From the NCBI GenBank assembly GCA_017556045.1, contig JAFZFF010000080.1, positions 1 to 64,000 of the forward strand: 64,000 bases of DNA. The letters are read 5' to 3'. Within the stretch, counting starts at the first letter, position 1; each line of letters starts with the position of its first letter. Under the pieces are notes generated by a model. It did not search any database. It was not told the origin of the DNA and was given only the letters and a program-made list of their open reading frames with translations. Positions 26,745-36,113 of the stretch are shown here, in pieces. The translations under genes and the position numbers were made by a program. Source of the stretch: Bacteroidaceae bacterium. GTDB taxonomy: Bacteria; Bacteroidota; Bacteroidia; Bacteroidales; Bacteroidaceae.

Positions 26745-26778
26745 GAGGGTGCGTCAAAACGACGCACCCTCTTTCTTT
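26745..26778 (+). terminator. Terminator of the GH5 gene
   Basis: GAGGGTGCGTC (26745-26755), loop AAAAC, GACGCACCCTC (26761-26771), then TTTCTTTT. Confidence 0.92.
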
Positions 26779-26846
26779 TACGCTTGTTGCAACAGTACAA
26801 TTCCACCAACGACCTTTTTTTGAAGTATGACAAAAGCAATAATGTT

Positions 26847-26884
26847 AAAAATCAAGCGGCATCTTGATTTTTTTACTAAATTTG
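26847..26884 (+). promoter_or_regulatory. Small hairpin and -7 element before the receiver/ATP-grasp gene
   Basis: AAAATCAAG and CTTGATTTT (about 26848-26871) form an A+T-rich hairpin with a following T run, and TAAATTTG at 26877-26884 fits a -7 element. The -33 position falls inside the hairpin, so a bound protein or DNA structure could affect initiation. Confidence 0.4.
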
Positions 26885-26907
26885 CCGTGATTATTATATA
26901 GTATGGT

Positions 26908-29877
26908 ATGGAAAAGCATCTTGCAAAGTTCAACCCCTTTCTCAAAGATACATCGTTCGTGAACCTCATGGCGAGGCGCGTCTTCAACGTGTTGCTCGTG
27001 GCGAACCCCTACGATGCCTTCATGCTCGAGGATGATGGGCGTATCGATGAGAAGCTCTTCGATGAGTATACGCGATTGGGTATGCGCTATCCGCCCCGCT
27101 TCACGCAGGTGAGCACGCAGGAGGAGGCGACACAGGTGTTGAGGCAGATGCGATTCGAGCTGGTGATCTGCATGCCTGGTACGGACAACTCAGATGCTTT
27201 CGATATCGGACGAGCCATCAAGGAGGCGTTCCCCGATACGCCCATCGTGGTGCTCACGCCCTTCTCGCACGGCATCACACGCTATATGGAGCGACAAGAC
27301 TTGAGCATCTTCGAGTATGTCTTCTGCTGGTTGGGAAATACAGAGTTGCTGCTCTCGATCATCAAGCTGATGGAGGACAAGATGAACCTCGATCATGACA
27401 TCCGCGAAGGTGGAGTGCAGATGATACTTCTCATCGAAGACTCTATACGATTTTATTCTTCGGTATTGCCGAACCTTTATAAATATGTGTTGGAGCAGAG
27501 TCGTTCCTTTGCTACGGAGGCGCTCAATGCTCACCAAGCTACGCTACGCATGCGTGGACGACCCAAAATCGTGCTCGCGCGTAACTACGAAGAGGCGTGG
27601 CGACTGTATGACACCTATCGCAACAACACGCTGGGCGTGATATCTGACGTGCGCTTCCCCATGTATGAGGGTGGCCCCAAGGATGCTGAGGCTGGTGTAA
27701 AGTTGCTGCGTAGCATACGAGCTTGTGACGAGTTTTTACCCCTCATCATGCAGTCGAGCGAGGCCGACAATCGCCACTGGGCCACTACGGTGGGAGCGGG
27801 ATTCGTGGACAAAAACTCGAAGAAGATGAACATCGACCTGCGCGATCGTATAGAACAACACTTCGGTTTTGGTGACTTCATCATCCGCGACCCCGAGACT
27901 GGTGCCGAGGTGGCACGCGTACATAGTCTGAAGGAGCTGCAAGACAATATCTTCACCATCCCCGACGAGTCATTCATATACCATACGGCACATAACCATC
28001 TTTCACGTTGGCTATGTTCGCGAGCCATGTTTCCCTTGGCAGAGTTCCTCAAACGCATCACAGAAGATGCCTATGAGAATGTGCCCGAACACCGACAGCT
28101 CGTCTTTGATGCCATCGTACGCTACCGCAAGATGAAGAATCGTGGCGTGGTGGCAGAGTATCTGCGCGGCCGCTTCGACCGCTACTCACACTTTGCCCGC
28201 ATCGGTGAAGGTTCGCTCGGAGGTAAGGGACGCGGTATCGCCTTCATTGACCATTTCCTGAAGAAGCATAATGTATTTGAGACCTTACCTGAGGTCGAGA
28301 TACGCATACCCAAGACGCTGGTACTGTGTACCGATATCTTCGATCACTTTATGGAGCGAGGCGGTCTGTACCAGGTGGCACTCTCTGATGCCTCTGATGA
28401 AACAATCTTACAGGCATTCCTTGCTACACCATTGCCTGAAGAGCTAATTGATGACATACAGACCTTCTGCGAAGTGGTAACAGGCCCCGTAGCTGTGCGC
28501 TCTTCATCACTCCTCGAAGACTCACACTACCAACCCTACGCGGGTGTGTACGCTACCTATATGATACCCGGCCGTACGGATAGCCACGCTATGGCACTGC
28601 ACATTGCCGATGCCATCAAGGGTGTGTACGCTTCGGTATACTACAGTGGTTCGAAAGCCTACATGAGCGCCACGAGCAATGTCATCGACCAGGAGAAGAT
28701 GGCCATCATCCTCGAAGAGGTGGTGGGCGATCAGCACGACCATTACTTCTATCCTCACTGCTCGGGTGTGGCACGCTCCATCAACTTCTACCCCGTAGGA
28801 GAGGAGACCGCTGATGAGGGCGTGGTAAACCTCGCTCTCGGCCTGGGTAAACATATTGTAGATGGTGGACGTACACTGCGCCTGTCGCCCGCACATCCCG
28901 ACCATGTAATACAGACGAGTGACACGCAATTGGCATTGAAAGAGACACAGACGACATTCCTCGCGCTTGACCTCGAGGCGGCAGATAAGCCTGTATCAGT
29001 GGACGAATCTTTCGACCTCGTGCGCTTACCAGTGCGCCAAGCTGAGGCTCATGGCACGCTCGACTGGATAGGCTCGACCTACGTGCGCGACGATGATATG
29101 ATATACGACACACCCCACATGAAGGGACGCAAGCTCGTCACCTTTGCCGGAGTGTTGCGCTACGAAGCCTTTCCTTTGGCCAAGATCGTGCAGCTAATGT
29201 TGCAGTATGGTGCCAATGAGATGCGCCGCCCTGTAGAGGTGGAATTTGCTGTTCGCTTCCAACCCGATGGTTTGAAGGGTATATTCTATCCCCTGCAGAT
29301 ACGCCCCATCGTAAGTTCGCGCGAATGCATCGAAGAGGACCTCACCGCAATACCTCATGAGCGACGCATGCTATACTCAACACGCTCGCTGGGCAATGGC
29401 ATCGTGACCGATGTGCAGGATGTCATATACCTCAAAGAGGGTGCCTTTGGCTTGGCAAACAATCGCACGATTGCCACAGAGATACGTGCCCTCAATCGCA
29501 CCTTTGCCGATTCTAACACGGGGTATATCCTCGTGGGTGAAGGCCGTTGGGGTAGCTCCGATGAGGCTTTGGGCATACCCGTCGAATGGGGCGACATCTC
29601 GGCAGTGCGCCTTATTGCTGAGCTCAGCATAGGTAGTCGCCACATCGAGCCATCTCAGGGCACACACTTCTTCCAAAACCTAACCTCCTTCGGTGTAGGC
29701 TATCTCACCATGGGAGATATGGCGCACGATACCGTTGACCGCGTATGGCTCGACTCCCAGCCTGCTGTGTGGGAAAGTCCCTTGGTGCGTCACGTACGTT
29801 GCACGAAGCCCCTGCCTATCAAGATGGATGGTCTGCACGGCATAGGAGTGGTAGAGAAGCCTCAACAAACAACTTAG
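26908..29877 (+). CDS. Double receiver / PEP-synthase-type ATP-grasp fusion
   Basis: A 989-residue cytoplasmic protein. Residues 24-150 look like a degenerate receiver in which the phospho-Asp is lost (FELVICMPG). Residues 170-335 form a second receiver with key residues kept: LLIEDS, the acceptor Asp247 in ISDVRFPM, a Ser in MQSSEA and Lys in FVDKNSKK. From about 431 to 796 comes the nucleotide-binding domain of the PEP synthase/PPDK family (EGSLGGKGRG, VAVRSSSLLED, ALGLGKHIVDGG, LQIRPI). The swivelling phosphohistidine domain and the PEP barrel are absent; the remaining 190 residues are family-specific. It therefore cannot make PEP by the known route, and I infer a receiver-controlled phosphotransferase or regulator. 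The murB gene follows 21 bases later. Confidence 0.8.
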   Translation: MEKHLAKFNPFLKDTSFVNLMARRVFNVLLVANPYDAFMLEDDGRIDEKLFDEYTRLGMRYPPRFTQVSTQEEATQVLRQMRFELVICMPGTDNSDAFDIGRAIKEAFPDTPIVVLTPFSHGITRYMERQDLSIFEYVFCWLGNTELLLSIIKLMEDKMNLDHDIREGGVQMILLIEDSIRFYSSVLPNLYKYVLEQSRSFATEALNAHQATLRMRGRPKIVLARNYEEAWRLYDTYRNNTLGVISDVRFPMYEGGPKDAEAGVKLLRSIRACDEFLPLIMQSSEADNRHWATTVGAGFVDKNSKKMNIDLRDRIEQHFGFGDFIIRDPETGAEVARVHSLKELQDNIFTIPDESFIYHTAHNHLSRWLCSRAMFPLAEFLKRITEDAYENVPEHRQLVFDAIVRYRKMKNRGVVAEYLRGRFDRYSHFARIGEGSLGGKGRGIAFIDHFLKKHNVFETLPEVEIRIPKTLVLCTDIFDHFMERGGLYQVALSDASDETILQAFLATPLPEELIDDIQTFCEVVTGPVAVRSSSLLEDSHYQPYAGVYATYMIPGRTDSHAMALHIADAIKGVYASVYYSGSKAYMSATSNVIDQEKMAIILEEVVGDQHDHYFYPHCSGVARSINFYPVGEETADEGVVNLALGLGKHIVDGGRTLRLSPAHPDHVIQTSDTQLALKETQTTFLALDLEAADKPVSVDESFDLVRLPVRQAEAHGTLDWIGSTYVRDDDMIYDTPHMKGRKLVTFAGVLRYEAFPLAKIVQLMLQYGANEMRRPVEVEFAVRFQPDGLKGIFYPLQIRPIVSSRECIEEDLTAIPHERRMLYSTRSLGNGIVTDVQDVIYLKEGAFGLANNRTIATEIRALNRTFADSNTGYILVGEGRWGSSDEALGIPVEWGDISAVRLIAELSIGSRHIEPSQGTHFFQNLTSFGVGYLTMGDMAHDTVDRVWLDSQPAVWESPLVRHVRCTKPLPIKMDGLHGIGVVEKPQQTT

Positions 29878-29898
29878 AAGAAAATTATAACACACGAT

Positions 29899-30912
29899 AT
29901 GAAACGATACGAAAACTTTCCTCTGATACATCACCATACCTTTGGCATGGACGTGCGTGCTGCTCTATTCGTGGAGTACGACACGGTAGATGAGTTGAGA
30001 GAGCTGCTGAGTTCTGACGACTTTGCACGCCATCGCGACCACTACCTACACATCGGTGCGGGCAGCAACCTCCTCTTTGGTGGCGACTATGATGGATTGG
30101 TGATGCACTCTGCTATACGCGACCTCACCATAGAGGCCGAAGATGCCAATAGCGTACTTGTGCGTGTAGGCTCAGGCTACGTGTGGGACGACTTTGTGGC
30201 CTACTGCGTAGCTCACGGATGGGCGGGCGTAGAAAACCTCAGCGCCATACCAGGCGAGGTCGGTGCCAGTGCGGTGCAGAATATAGGTGCCTATGGCGTA
30301 GAGGTCTGTGATGTCATTGAGCAGGTCGAAACGCTTGCCCTCGACGGAACTCCCCGCACCTTCCTCGGTTGCGAGTGTGAGTATGGCTATCGCGACTCAG
30401 TATTCAAGCGCCATCTGCGCGGGGAGTATATCGTGACCCATGTGGTATATCGCTTAGCTAAGACACCCACCTACAAGCTCGACTATGGCGACCTGCGTGT
30501 TCGTGTTGAGGCTGCTGGAGCTCCCACGCTCGTAACTGTACGCCAGGCTGTCACGGCCATACGCGACAGCAAGCTTCCTGATCCTAAGGTGATGGGCAAT
30601 GCAGGTAGCTTCTTTACCAACCCCGTCATCACATCGGAACACTATGAGAGCCTCAAGGCAGAATATCCTGATATGCCCTCATACCGCATCGATGAAGAGC
30701 GAGTGAAGGTGCCTGCAGGATGGCTTATCGAGCATACCGGATGGAAGGGTCGTGCCTTGGGCCGCGCTGCTGTACACGACCGCCAAGCTCTGGTGCTTGT
30801 CAACCGAGGTGGAGCTACTGGAGCCGAAGTGATGGAGCTGGCTCGCTGCATCTGCGAAGATATATATACGAAGTTTCAAATACACATTGTCCCGGAGGTA
30901 AACTATGTCTGA
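29899..30912 (+). CDS. murB: UDP-N-acetylenolpyruvoylglucosamine reductase MurB
   Basis: A 337-residue FAD enzyme of peptidoglycan synthesis that reduces the enolpyruvyl group to UDP-MurNAc. HIGAGSNLLF binds FAD, SAIPGEVGASAVQNIGAYG is the central block, GYRDSVFK and GNAGSFFTNP (proton-donor Ser near 237) define a type I MurB as in E. coli. It lies in a short operon between the receiver/ATP-grasp gene and a PhnP-like hydrolase, whose start it overlaps by 8 bases. Confidence 0.96.
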   Translation: MKRYENFPLIHHHTFGMDVRAALFVEYDTVDELRELLSSDDFARHRDHYLHIGAGSNLLFGGDYDGLVMHSAIRDLTIEAEDANSVLVRVGSGYVWDDFVAYCVAHGWAGVENLSAIPGEVGASAVQNIGAYGVEVCDVIEQVETLALDGTPRTFLGCECEYGYRDSVFKRHLRGEYIVTHVVYRLAKTPTYKLDYGDLRVRVEAAGAPTLVTVRQAVTAIRDSKLPDPKVMGNAGSFFTNPVITSEHYESLKAEYPDMPSYRIDEERVKVPAGWLIEHTGWKGRALGRAAVHDRQALVLVNRGGATGAEVMELARCICEDIYTKFQIHIVPEVNYV

Positions 30913-31681
30913 TATAAAACTCACCTTTCTAGGTACGGGCACTTCTACAGGTGTACCCGAAGTGGGATGCACCTGCCCCGTGTGTAGCTCGAAGGACCAT
31001 AAAGATCGCCGCTTACGTGTGTCAGCATTGGTAGAGACCTGCGGCGCGCGCATACTCATTGATTGTGGCCCTGACTTTCGAGAACAGATGTTGCGCATAC
31101 CTTTTGGCCCCATCGATGGTGTACTGCTTACCCATGAACACTATGACCACACGGGAGGTATCGATGACTTGCGTCCCTTCTGCCGCTTCGGTGATATTGA
31201 CATCTTTGCTGATGACCTCACCTGTCGCCACTTGCGCGAGCGCTTACCATACTTATTCCGAGAGGTGCTGTATCCAGGTGTACCCCGTCTGCACTTTCAT
31301 GCCATAGAGCCTCTTGAGCCTATCTCCATAAAGGGAGCCGAGGTGCTCCCCTTGCAGGTGATGCATGGTGCGCTACCCATCTTAGGATTCCGCATAGGGC
31401 AGCTGGGATTCATTACCGATATGCTTACTGCGCCCGAGGAGACCTACGAGGCCTTGCGTGGGATTGACACACTGGTCATCAATGGCCTGCGCCCCAAGCC
31501 TCATGGTTCACATCAAACTATCGATGATGCCATAGCCTTTGCCCAGGCAGTAGGTGCTCGTGAGACATACCTCATACACATGAGCCACGATGCTGGCTTA
31601 TACGCGGAGACCTCAACCAAGCTCCCTCCACACATCCATTTGGCATATGATGGATTGCAAATAGAGATTGACAACAGATAA
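30905..31681 (+). CDS. PhnP-like metallo-beta-lactamase-fold phosphodiesterase
   Basis: A 258-residue metal hydrolase. GTSTGVPEVGCTCPVC supplies the cysteines of the PhnP-type zinc site, and LLTHEHYDHTGGID is the dinuclear metal motif (His77-His82 region). ITDM and HMSHD complete the site. Relatives cleave cyclic ribose or nucleotide phosphodiesters; the substrate here is unknown. It is translationally coupled to murB. Confidence 0.85.
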   Translation: MSDIKLTFLGTGTSTGVPEVGCTCPVCSSKDHKDRRLRVSALVETCGARILIDCGPDFREQMLRIPFGPIDGVLLTHEHYDHTGGIDDLRPFCRFGDIDIFADDLTCRHLRERLPYLFREVLYPGVPRLHFHAIEPLEPISIKGAEVLPLQVMHGALPILGFRIGQLGFITDMLTAPEETYEALRGIDTLVINGLRPKPHGSHQTIDDAIAFAQAVGARETYLIHMSHDAGLYAETSTKLPPHIHLAYDGLQIEIDNR

Positions 31682-31698
31682 AAAGGTATATACAAAAA

Positions 31699-31733
31699 AA
31701 GCAGGAGCAACACTGAACTCCTGCTTATTTTTT
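31699..31733. terminator. Bidirectional terminator
   Basis: AAGCAGGAG (31699-31707) pairs with CTCCTGCTT (31718-31726). A run of A on the left and ATTTTTTT on the right make it work for both the convergent PhnP-like and AraC-type genes. Confidence 0.9.
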
Positions 31734-33034
31734 TAGTCATTTTTCTCTCGATACGATGAGGGCGGCACTCCGAAATAAGACTTAAACACTCGGCTAAAGT
31801 ATTGAGCATCAGGGATACCTACCATGCTGCAGATCTCGCCAATATTCTGATCTGAAGATTGCAACAACTCGGCAGCACGCTCCATGCGGCACTTGCGTAG
31901 ATAATCGTTAGGCGACATACCCATAAGCTCGCGTACCTTGCGGTAGAAGTTGGTGCGTCCCATACCAAACTGTGAGGCAATAATATCAATATTCAAGTTT
32001 GGATTGCGCATGCGTGCATTGACTATTCTCTCCAATTTGCGACGGAAGCGTTCGTCTTCCTTACTCAATTCTGAAGACTCTGTAGCATCATCATCCTCAT
32101 CTGCTATAATTGACATCTCCTCTTGCTCAGGCTCTATCACTTGGTACGACGTAGATTCTACGATAGGCTCTGCTGCAACTTCCGAGACAGCAGGCTCAGA
32201 CTTGGCCACTGCAGCTTGAGACTCAATAGACTCATTCTCCTCAAACCATGCAGCAAAGAGATCGGTGGGAATCGCGGGGCGGCGCTCATTGATAGCTTGC
32301 TTACGTGGTTTGGGGTCGATGTATTCTTCGGCAAGTTCCGGTACGGGAACCTCAGATACGTTCTCTTCCACAGTCTCCTCTACAGCTACAGCCTCCTCTA
32401 CGATGGGGTCTTCTTCTTCGTCTTCTGCTGCTGCTGCTTCTGCTGCTGCTGCAAGTGCTTCCTCTACAAAGAGTTCTTTTTCGATTTCCTCTTCGGGAGT
32501 ATCTTCTATTGTTTCTTCTGCAACGGGAGCTTCAACTATAGGCACATCCACTGATTCCTCTTCTGTCTCTATGGCTTCTTCTTCAGCAGTCTCTTCATGG
32601 ATTACCTCCGTTTCGGTAGTCTCTTCTTCTACGATAGGTGTCTCCTCGATAGCCTCTTCTGTGATGATCTCATCATTAACCTCATTAACCTCCTCCACAC
32701 ACTCTTCGGCAGTTTCTGAGACAGTCTCTGCGGCAACAGCAACTACAGTTTCCTCTACGGTTTCCTCCGCAGTTTTCTCTGCGTCAAACTCTTCTGGCAT
32801 AATGTCGGGGTGCTTGCTTACGGTATGCAACATGCGTGATAAATTGGCTTCCTCGTAGCGCATCATACGCATTGTGTCGCGCAGTTCTACCACCTCTTTC
32901 TTGAGCATAGTAGCCTCACGCCACTTGATGCCACACATGATGAGGGCAATCACGGTTATTACTATCAGCAAGACTCCTACTACAAGCCATGAAGTTGGGA
33001 GCGAGGTCAACAATATCAGTGTGCAATATCTCAT
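31733..33034 (-). CDS. Membrane-anchored AraC-type regulator with acidic linker
   Basis: A 433-residue protein: one hydrophobic helix (about 17-36), a short coiled-coil (MLKKEVVELRDTMRMM), a very acidic Glu/Thr/Val/Ala-rich low-complexity stretch (about 70-235), and a C-terminal AraC DNA-binding domain (330-433; FGMGRTNFYRKVRELMG, then PDAQYFSRVFKSYFG). The DNA-binding part resembles the output domain of Bacteroides hybrid two-component regulators, but no sensor, kinase or receiver is present. I infer a membrane-tethered transcription factor with few residues outside; the target genes are unknown. The low-complexity region gives long Ser-rich antisense frames that are not genes. Confidence 0.85.
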   Translation of the reverse strand: MRYCTLILLTSLPTSWLVVGVLLIVITVIALIMCGIKWREATMLKKEVVELRDTMRMMRYEEANLSRMLHTVSKHPDIMPEEFDAEKTAEETVEETVVAVAAETVSETAEECVEEVNEVNDEIITEEAIEETPIVEEETTETEVIHEETAEEEAIETEEESVDVPIVEAPVAEETIEDTPEEEIEKELFVEEALAAAAEAAAAEDEEEDPIVEEAVAVEETVEENVSEVPVPELAEEYIDPKPRKQAINERRPAIPTDLFAAWFEENESIESQAAVAKSEPAVSEVAAEPIVESTSYQVIEPEQEEMSIIADEDDDATESSELSKEDERFRRKLERIVNARMRNPNLNIDIIASQFGMGRTNFYRKVRELMGMSPNDYLRKCRMERAAELLQSSDQNIGEICSMVGIPDAQYFSRVFKSYFGVPPSSYREKND

Positions 33035-33071
33035 TTTTAGTACTAAAGAGGATTTTCGATAAACGTATGTG

Positions 33072-33103
33072 CAAAATTAACACGAATTAGCAACTTTGGC
33101 AAA
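33072..33103 (-). promoter_or_regulatory. Promoter of the AraC-type gene
   Basis: Minus strand: TTTG (33103-33100), 20 bases, TAATTTTG (33079-33072). Confidence 0.6.
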
Positions 33104-33264
33104 CTTACAGCAACTTATTCTCTATGAATATTGCAGAAATCTTCATTTTTTCGAGTGCGAATTGTGGCGAAGCCCTACAATATGCTCTAAAGAGCAAACC
33201 TTTTTGCTTTTTTCGGGACGAAATCTTGATGTTCTCGCATTTAGATAGTAATTTTGTAGAAATT

Positions 33265-33272
33265 TATCTTTG
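33265..33272 (+). promoter_or_regulatory. -7 element of the fhs operon
   Basis: TATCTTTG at 33265-33272, 32 bases ahead of the fhs ATG; -33 is weak (TTTA at 33240-33243). Just upstream a TGCTCT/AGAGCA hairpin (about 33183-33196) precedes a T-rich run. Confidence 0.5.
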
Positions 33273-33304
33273 GTAGAAATCAAACTATACAATATAATCA
33301 CAAC

Positions 33305-34972
33305 ATGAAGACTGATATCGAAATTGCTCGCAACACCCCGTTGGTAAACATCGAGCAGATTGCACAGCAAGCCGGCATCCCTGCCGAGAGTGTAAACCCC
33401 TATGGCCGCTACATGGCAAAGATTGACGAGCACCTTATCGACGATGCTAAGGTGAAAGAAAGCAATCTTATCCTTGTCACAGCTATTACTCCGACCAAGG
33501 CTGGTATCGGTAAAACTACCGTATCTATCGGTCTTGCCCTCGGCCTCAACAAGATTGGCAAAAAGACCATGGTTGCATTGCGCGAGCCTTCACTCGGCCC
33601 CTGCTTCGGCATGAAGGGCGGTGCTGCTGGTGGTGGTTACACTCAGGTATTGCCTATGGATAAAATCAATCTCCACTTCACTGGAGACTTCCACGCTATC
33701 ACCTCGGCCAACAACATGATTGCCGCATTGCTCGATAACTATATGTACCAGAATCGCGACAAGGGTATTGGCCTCAAGGAGGTGCTGTGGCGCCGCGTGC
33801 TTGATGTAAACGACCGCACATTGCGCTACATCGTCACTGGCCTTGGCCCCAAGACCAATGGCTTCGCTCAGGAGGCAGGCTTCGATATCACTCCCGCTTC
33901 AGAGATTATGGCTATTCTCTGCTTGGCTACCGATGAGAACGACTTGCGTCGCCGCATCGAGAACATCCTCCTTGGCTTCACCTACGAAGGCAAGCCCTTC
34001 ACCGTGAAAGACCTTGGCGTAGCAGGTGCCATCACCGTATTGCTCAAGGATGCCATCTCGCCCAACCTCGTGCAGACCACAGAGAACACCCCCGCCATCG
34101 TACACGGAGGCCCCTTCGCCAATATCGCCCACGGCTGTAACTCCGTATTGGCTACCAAGCTGGCAATGACATATGCCGACTACGTGATTACCGAGGCAGG
34201 CTTCGGTGCCGACCTTGGTGCAGAGAAGTTCTACGACATCAAGTGCCGCAAGGCAGGCCTCAACCCCAAGCTCACCGTACTCGTAGCTACCTCACGTGCT
34301 CTGAAGATGCACGGCGGCGTGGCACAGGATCAGGTATCAGAGCCCAACCTCGAAGCTTTGAAAGCGGGTATGAGCAACCTCGACAAACACCTGCGCAACC
34401 TACAGTCATTCGGCCAAACCGTAGTAGTAGCTTTCAACCGCTACAATGGCGATAGCGAAGAGGAAATCAACTATGTACGTCAACATTGCGCAGAGCTCGG
34501 CGTGGGTTGCGAAGTCAACGATGCTTATGCTCTCGGTGGTGAAGGCGCAGCCAAGCTCGCTCAGCTCGTGGTTGACACCATCAACGAGAAGCCCTCAAGC
34601 AATCTGCAGTTTGCCTATGACGATGCCGATAGCGTAGAAGATAAGATCGCCAAGGTGGCTAAGAACCTCTATGGCGCCGCATCTATAACCCTCAGCGCAG
34701 CTGCCAAGAAGAAGTTGGCCATGATTGCTGAGCTCGGTTATACCCACTTCCCCATCTGTATTGCTAAGACACAGTATTCATTCTCTACTGATGCGAAGAA
34801 ATACGGTGCTCCCGAGGGCTTCGGCTTCACAGTGCAAGACATCGTCATCAATGCTGGTGCTGAGATGCTCGTAGTCGTAAGTGGTGATATCATGCGTATG
34901 CCTGGTCTCCCCAAAGAGCCTGCAGCTCTCCATATCGACATAGTAAACGGACAGATTGAGGGTCTTGACTAA
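33305..34972 (+). CDS. fhs: Formate-tetrahydrofolate ligase
   Basis: A 555-residue ATP-dependent enzyme joining formate to tetrahydrofolate to supply 10-formyl-[21 protein letters not shown] is the family P-loop, [20 protein letters not shown] the signature, and FTGDFHAIT the substrate block. The length is typical for this family. The M20 deacylase gene follows after 10 bases, so both share a transcript. Confidence 0.97.
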   Translation: MKTDIEIARNTPLVNIEQIAQQAGIPAESVNPYGRYMAKIDEHLIDDAKVKESNLILVTAITPTKAGIGKTTVSIGLALGLNKIGKKTMVALREPSLGPCFGMKGGAAGGGYTQVLPMDKINLHFTGDFHAITSANNMIAALLDNYMYQNRDKGIGLKEVLWRRVLDVNDRTLRYIVTGLGPKTNGFAQEAGFDITPASEIMAILCLATDENDLRRRIENILLGFTYEGKPFTVKDLGVAGAITVLLKDAISPNLVQTTENTPAIVHGGPFANIAHGCNSVLATKLAMTYADYVITEAGFGADLGAEKFYDIKCRKAGLNPKLTVLVATSRALKMHGGVAQDQVSEPNLEALKAGMSNLDKHLRNLQSFGQTVVVAFNRYNGDSEEEINYVRQHCAELGVGCEVNDAYALGGEGAAKLAQLVVDTINEKPSSNLQFAYDDADSVEDKIAKVAKNLYGAASITLSAAAKKKLAMIAELGYTHFPICIAKTQYSFSTDAKKYGAPEGFGFTVQDIVINAGAEMLVVVSGDIMRMPGLPKEPAALHIDIVNGQIEGLD

Positions 34973-34982
34973 TACAACAGCA

Positions 34983-36053
34983 ATGATTGCTCAGCTTACC
35001 CAAGAATCCATAGCACTGCTCGATAGGCTCATTGCTACGCCTTCCACCTCGCGTGACGAAGCTGCTACGGCGGACATCATCGAGGAGTTTCTACGTAGTC
35101 GTGTCAAAGGTCAAGTGCAGCGTATACACAATAATGTTTACGTGCGCACTCCCTTGTGGAACGATAGTCGCCCAACCTTGCTGATGAATTCACATCACGA
35201 CACTGTGCGTCCATCGGCATCGTATACTCGCGACCCCTATGAGCCTACTCATGAGGAAGGGCGTATCTATGGTCTCGGTAGTAACGATGCTGGAGCCTCA
35301 GCTGTGAGCCTTATCGCAGCCTATCGCTACATGGAGATGCAAGATCTGCCCTACAATATGCTTCTTGCCATTAGCGCCGAAGAAGAGGTGATGGGCGAGC
35401 ATGGAATGCGTGCTCTACTACCGGAGTTAGGGAATATAGATATGGCACTCGTGGGTGAGCCCACTGGTATGAATGCTGCTGTGGGTGAACGCGGATTAGT
35501 GGTAATGGATTGTACTGCACATGGCATACGTGGACATGCTGCACGCAATGAAGGCGTAAATGCTATCGATAAGGCCATTGCTGATATAGAGCGTATACGT
35601 AACTTCAGATTTGAACGTCGTTCAGAACTCTTGGGCGATATCAAGATGACTGTCACGCAAATCAATGCGGGAACACAACACAATGTAGTACCCGACGAAT
35701 GCAAGTTTGTCATTGACATACGCACCACTGATGCCTACTCCAATGAGGAGACTGTGAAGATTGTACAGGAGTTACTCGAGGCTGATGCCAAAGAACGCAG
35801 CACTCGCGTGCATGCTTCGGCCATATACCCCGATCATCCATTGGTAAAAGCAGCAACAGCTATAGGTCGTAGCACCTTTGTATCTCCCACGACATCAGAC
35901 ATGGCACTCATGCACGGCATACCATCGCTCAAGATGGGTGTGGGAGAGTCCGCTCGCTCACATGGCGCAGATGAATTTGTCATGGAAAGCGAGATAATAG
36001 AAGGCATACAACTCTATATAGAATTCCTCAAGGAATTAAAAATGGAAAGTTAA
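34983..36053 (+). CDS. M20 peptidase-family amidohydrolase, probable N-acyl-citrulline/ornithine deacylase
   Basis: A 356-residue zinc amidohydrolase. Metal and catalytic residues are in place: MNSHHDTV (His72, Asp73), GSNDAG (Asp102), AEEEVMG (Glu133-135) and VGEPTGM. The start at 34983 avoids overlap with fhs. Neighbouring argH points to arginine synthesis; Bacteroides fragilis uses succinylated intermediates with deacylation after transcarbamylation, so the substrate may be N-succinyl- or N-acetyl-citrulline. That choice cannot be made from the sequence. Confidence 0.82.
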   Translation: MIAQLTQESIALLDRLIATPSTSRDEAATADIIEEFLRSRVKGQVQRIHNNVYVRTPLWNDSRPTLLMNSHHDTVRPSASYTRDPYEPTHEEGRIYGLGSNDAGASAVSLIAAYRYMEMQDLPYNMLLAISAEEEVMGEHGMRALLPELGNIDMALVGEPTGMNAAVGERGLVVMDCTAHGIRGHAARNEGVNAIDKAIADIERIRNFRFERRSELLGDIKMTVTQINAGTQHNVVPDECKFVIDIRTTDAYSNEETVKIVQELLEADAKERSTRVHASAIYPDHPLVKAATAIGRSTFVSPTTSDMALMHGIPSLKMGVGESARSHGADEFVMESEIIEGIQLYIEFLKELKMES

Positions 36054-36113
36054 TCATCGGAGTTATCAAATAGCTTCGAATATAAATCATAAATACAATA
36101 AATACATCATAAA

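Noticed and set aside
32265..32858. 197-residue Ser/Thr-rich plus-strand frame
   Set aside because: It is the antisense reading of the Glu-rich linker of the AraC-type regulator; the composition is explained by that low complexity.
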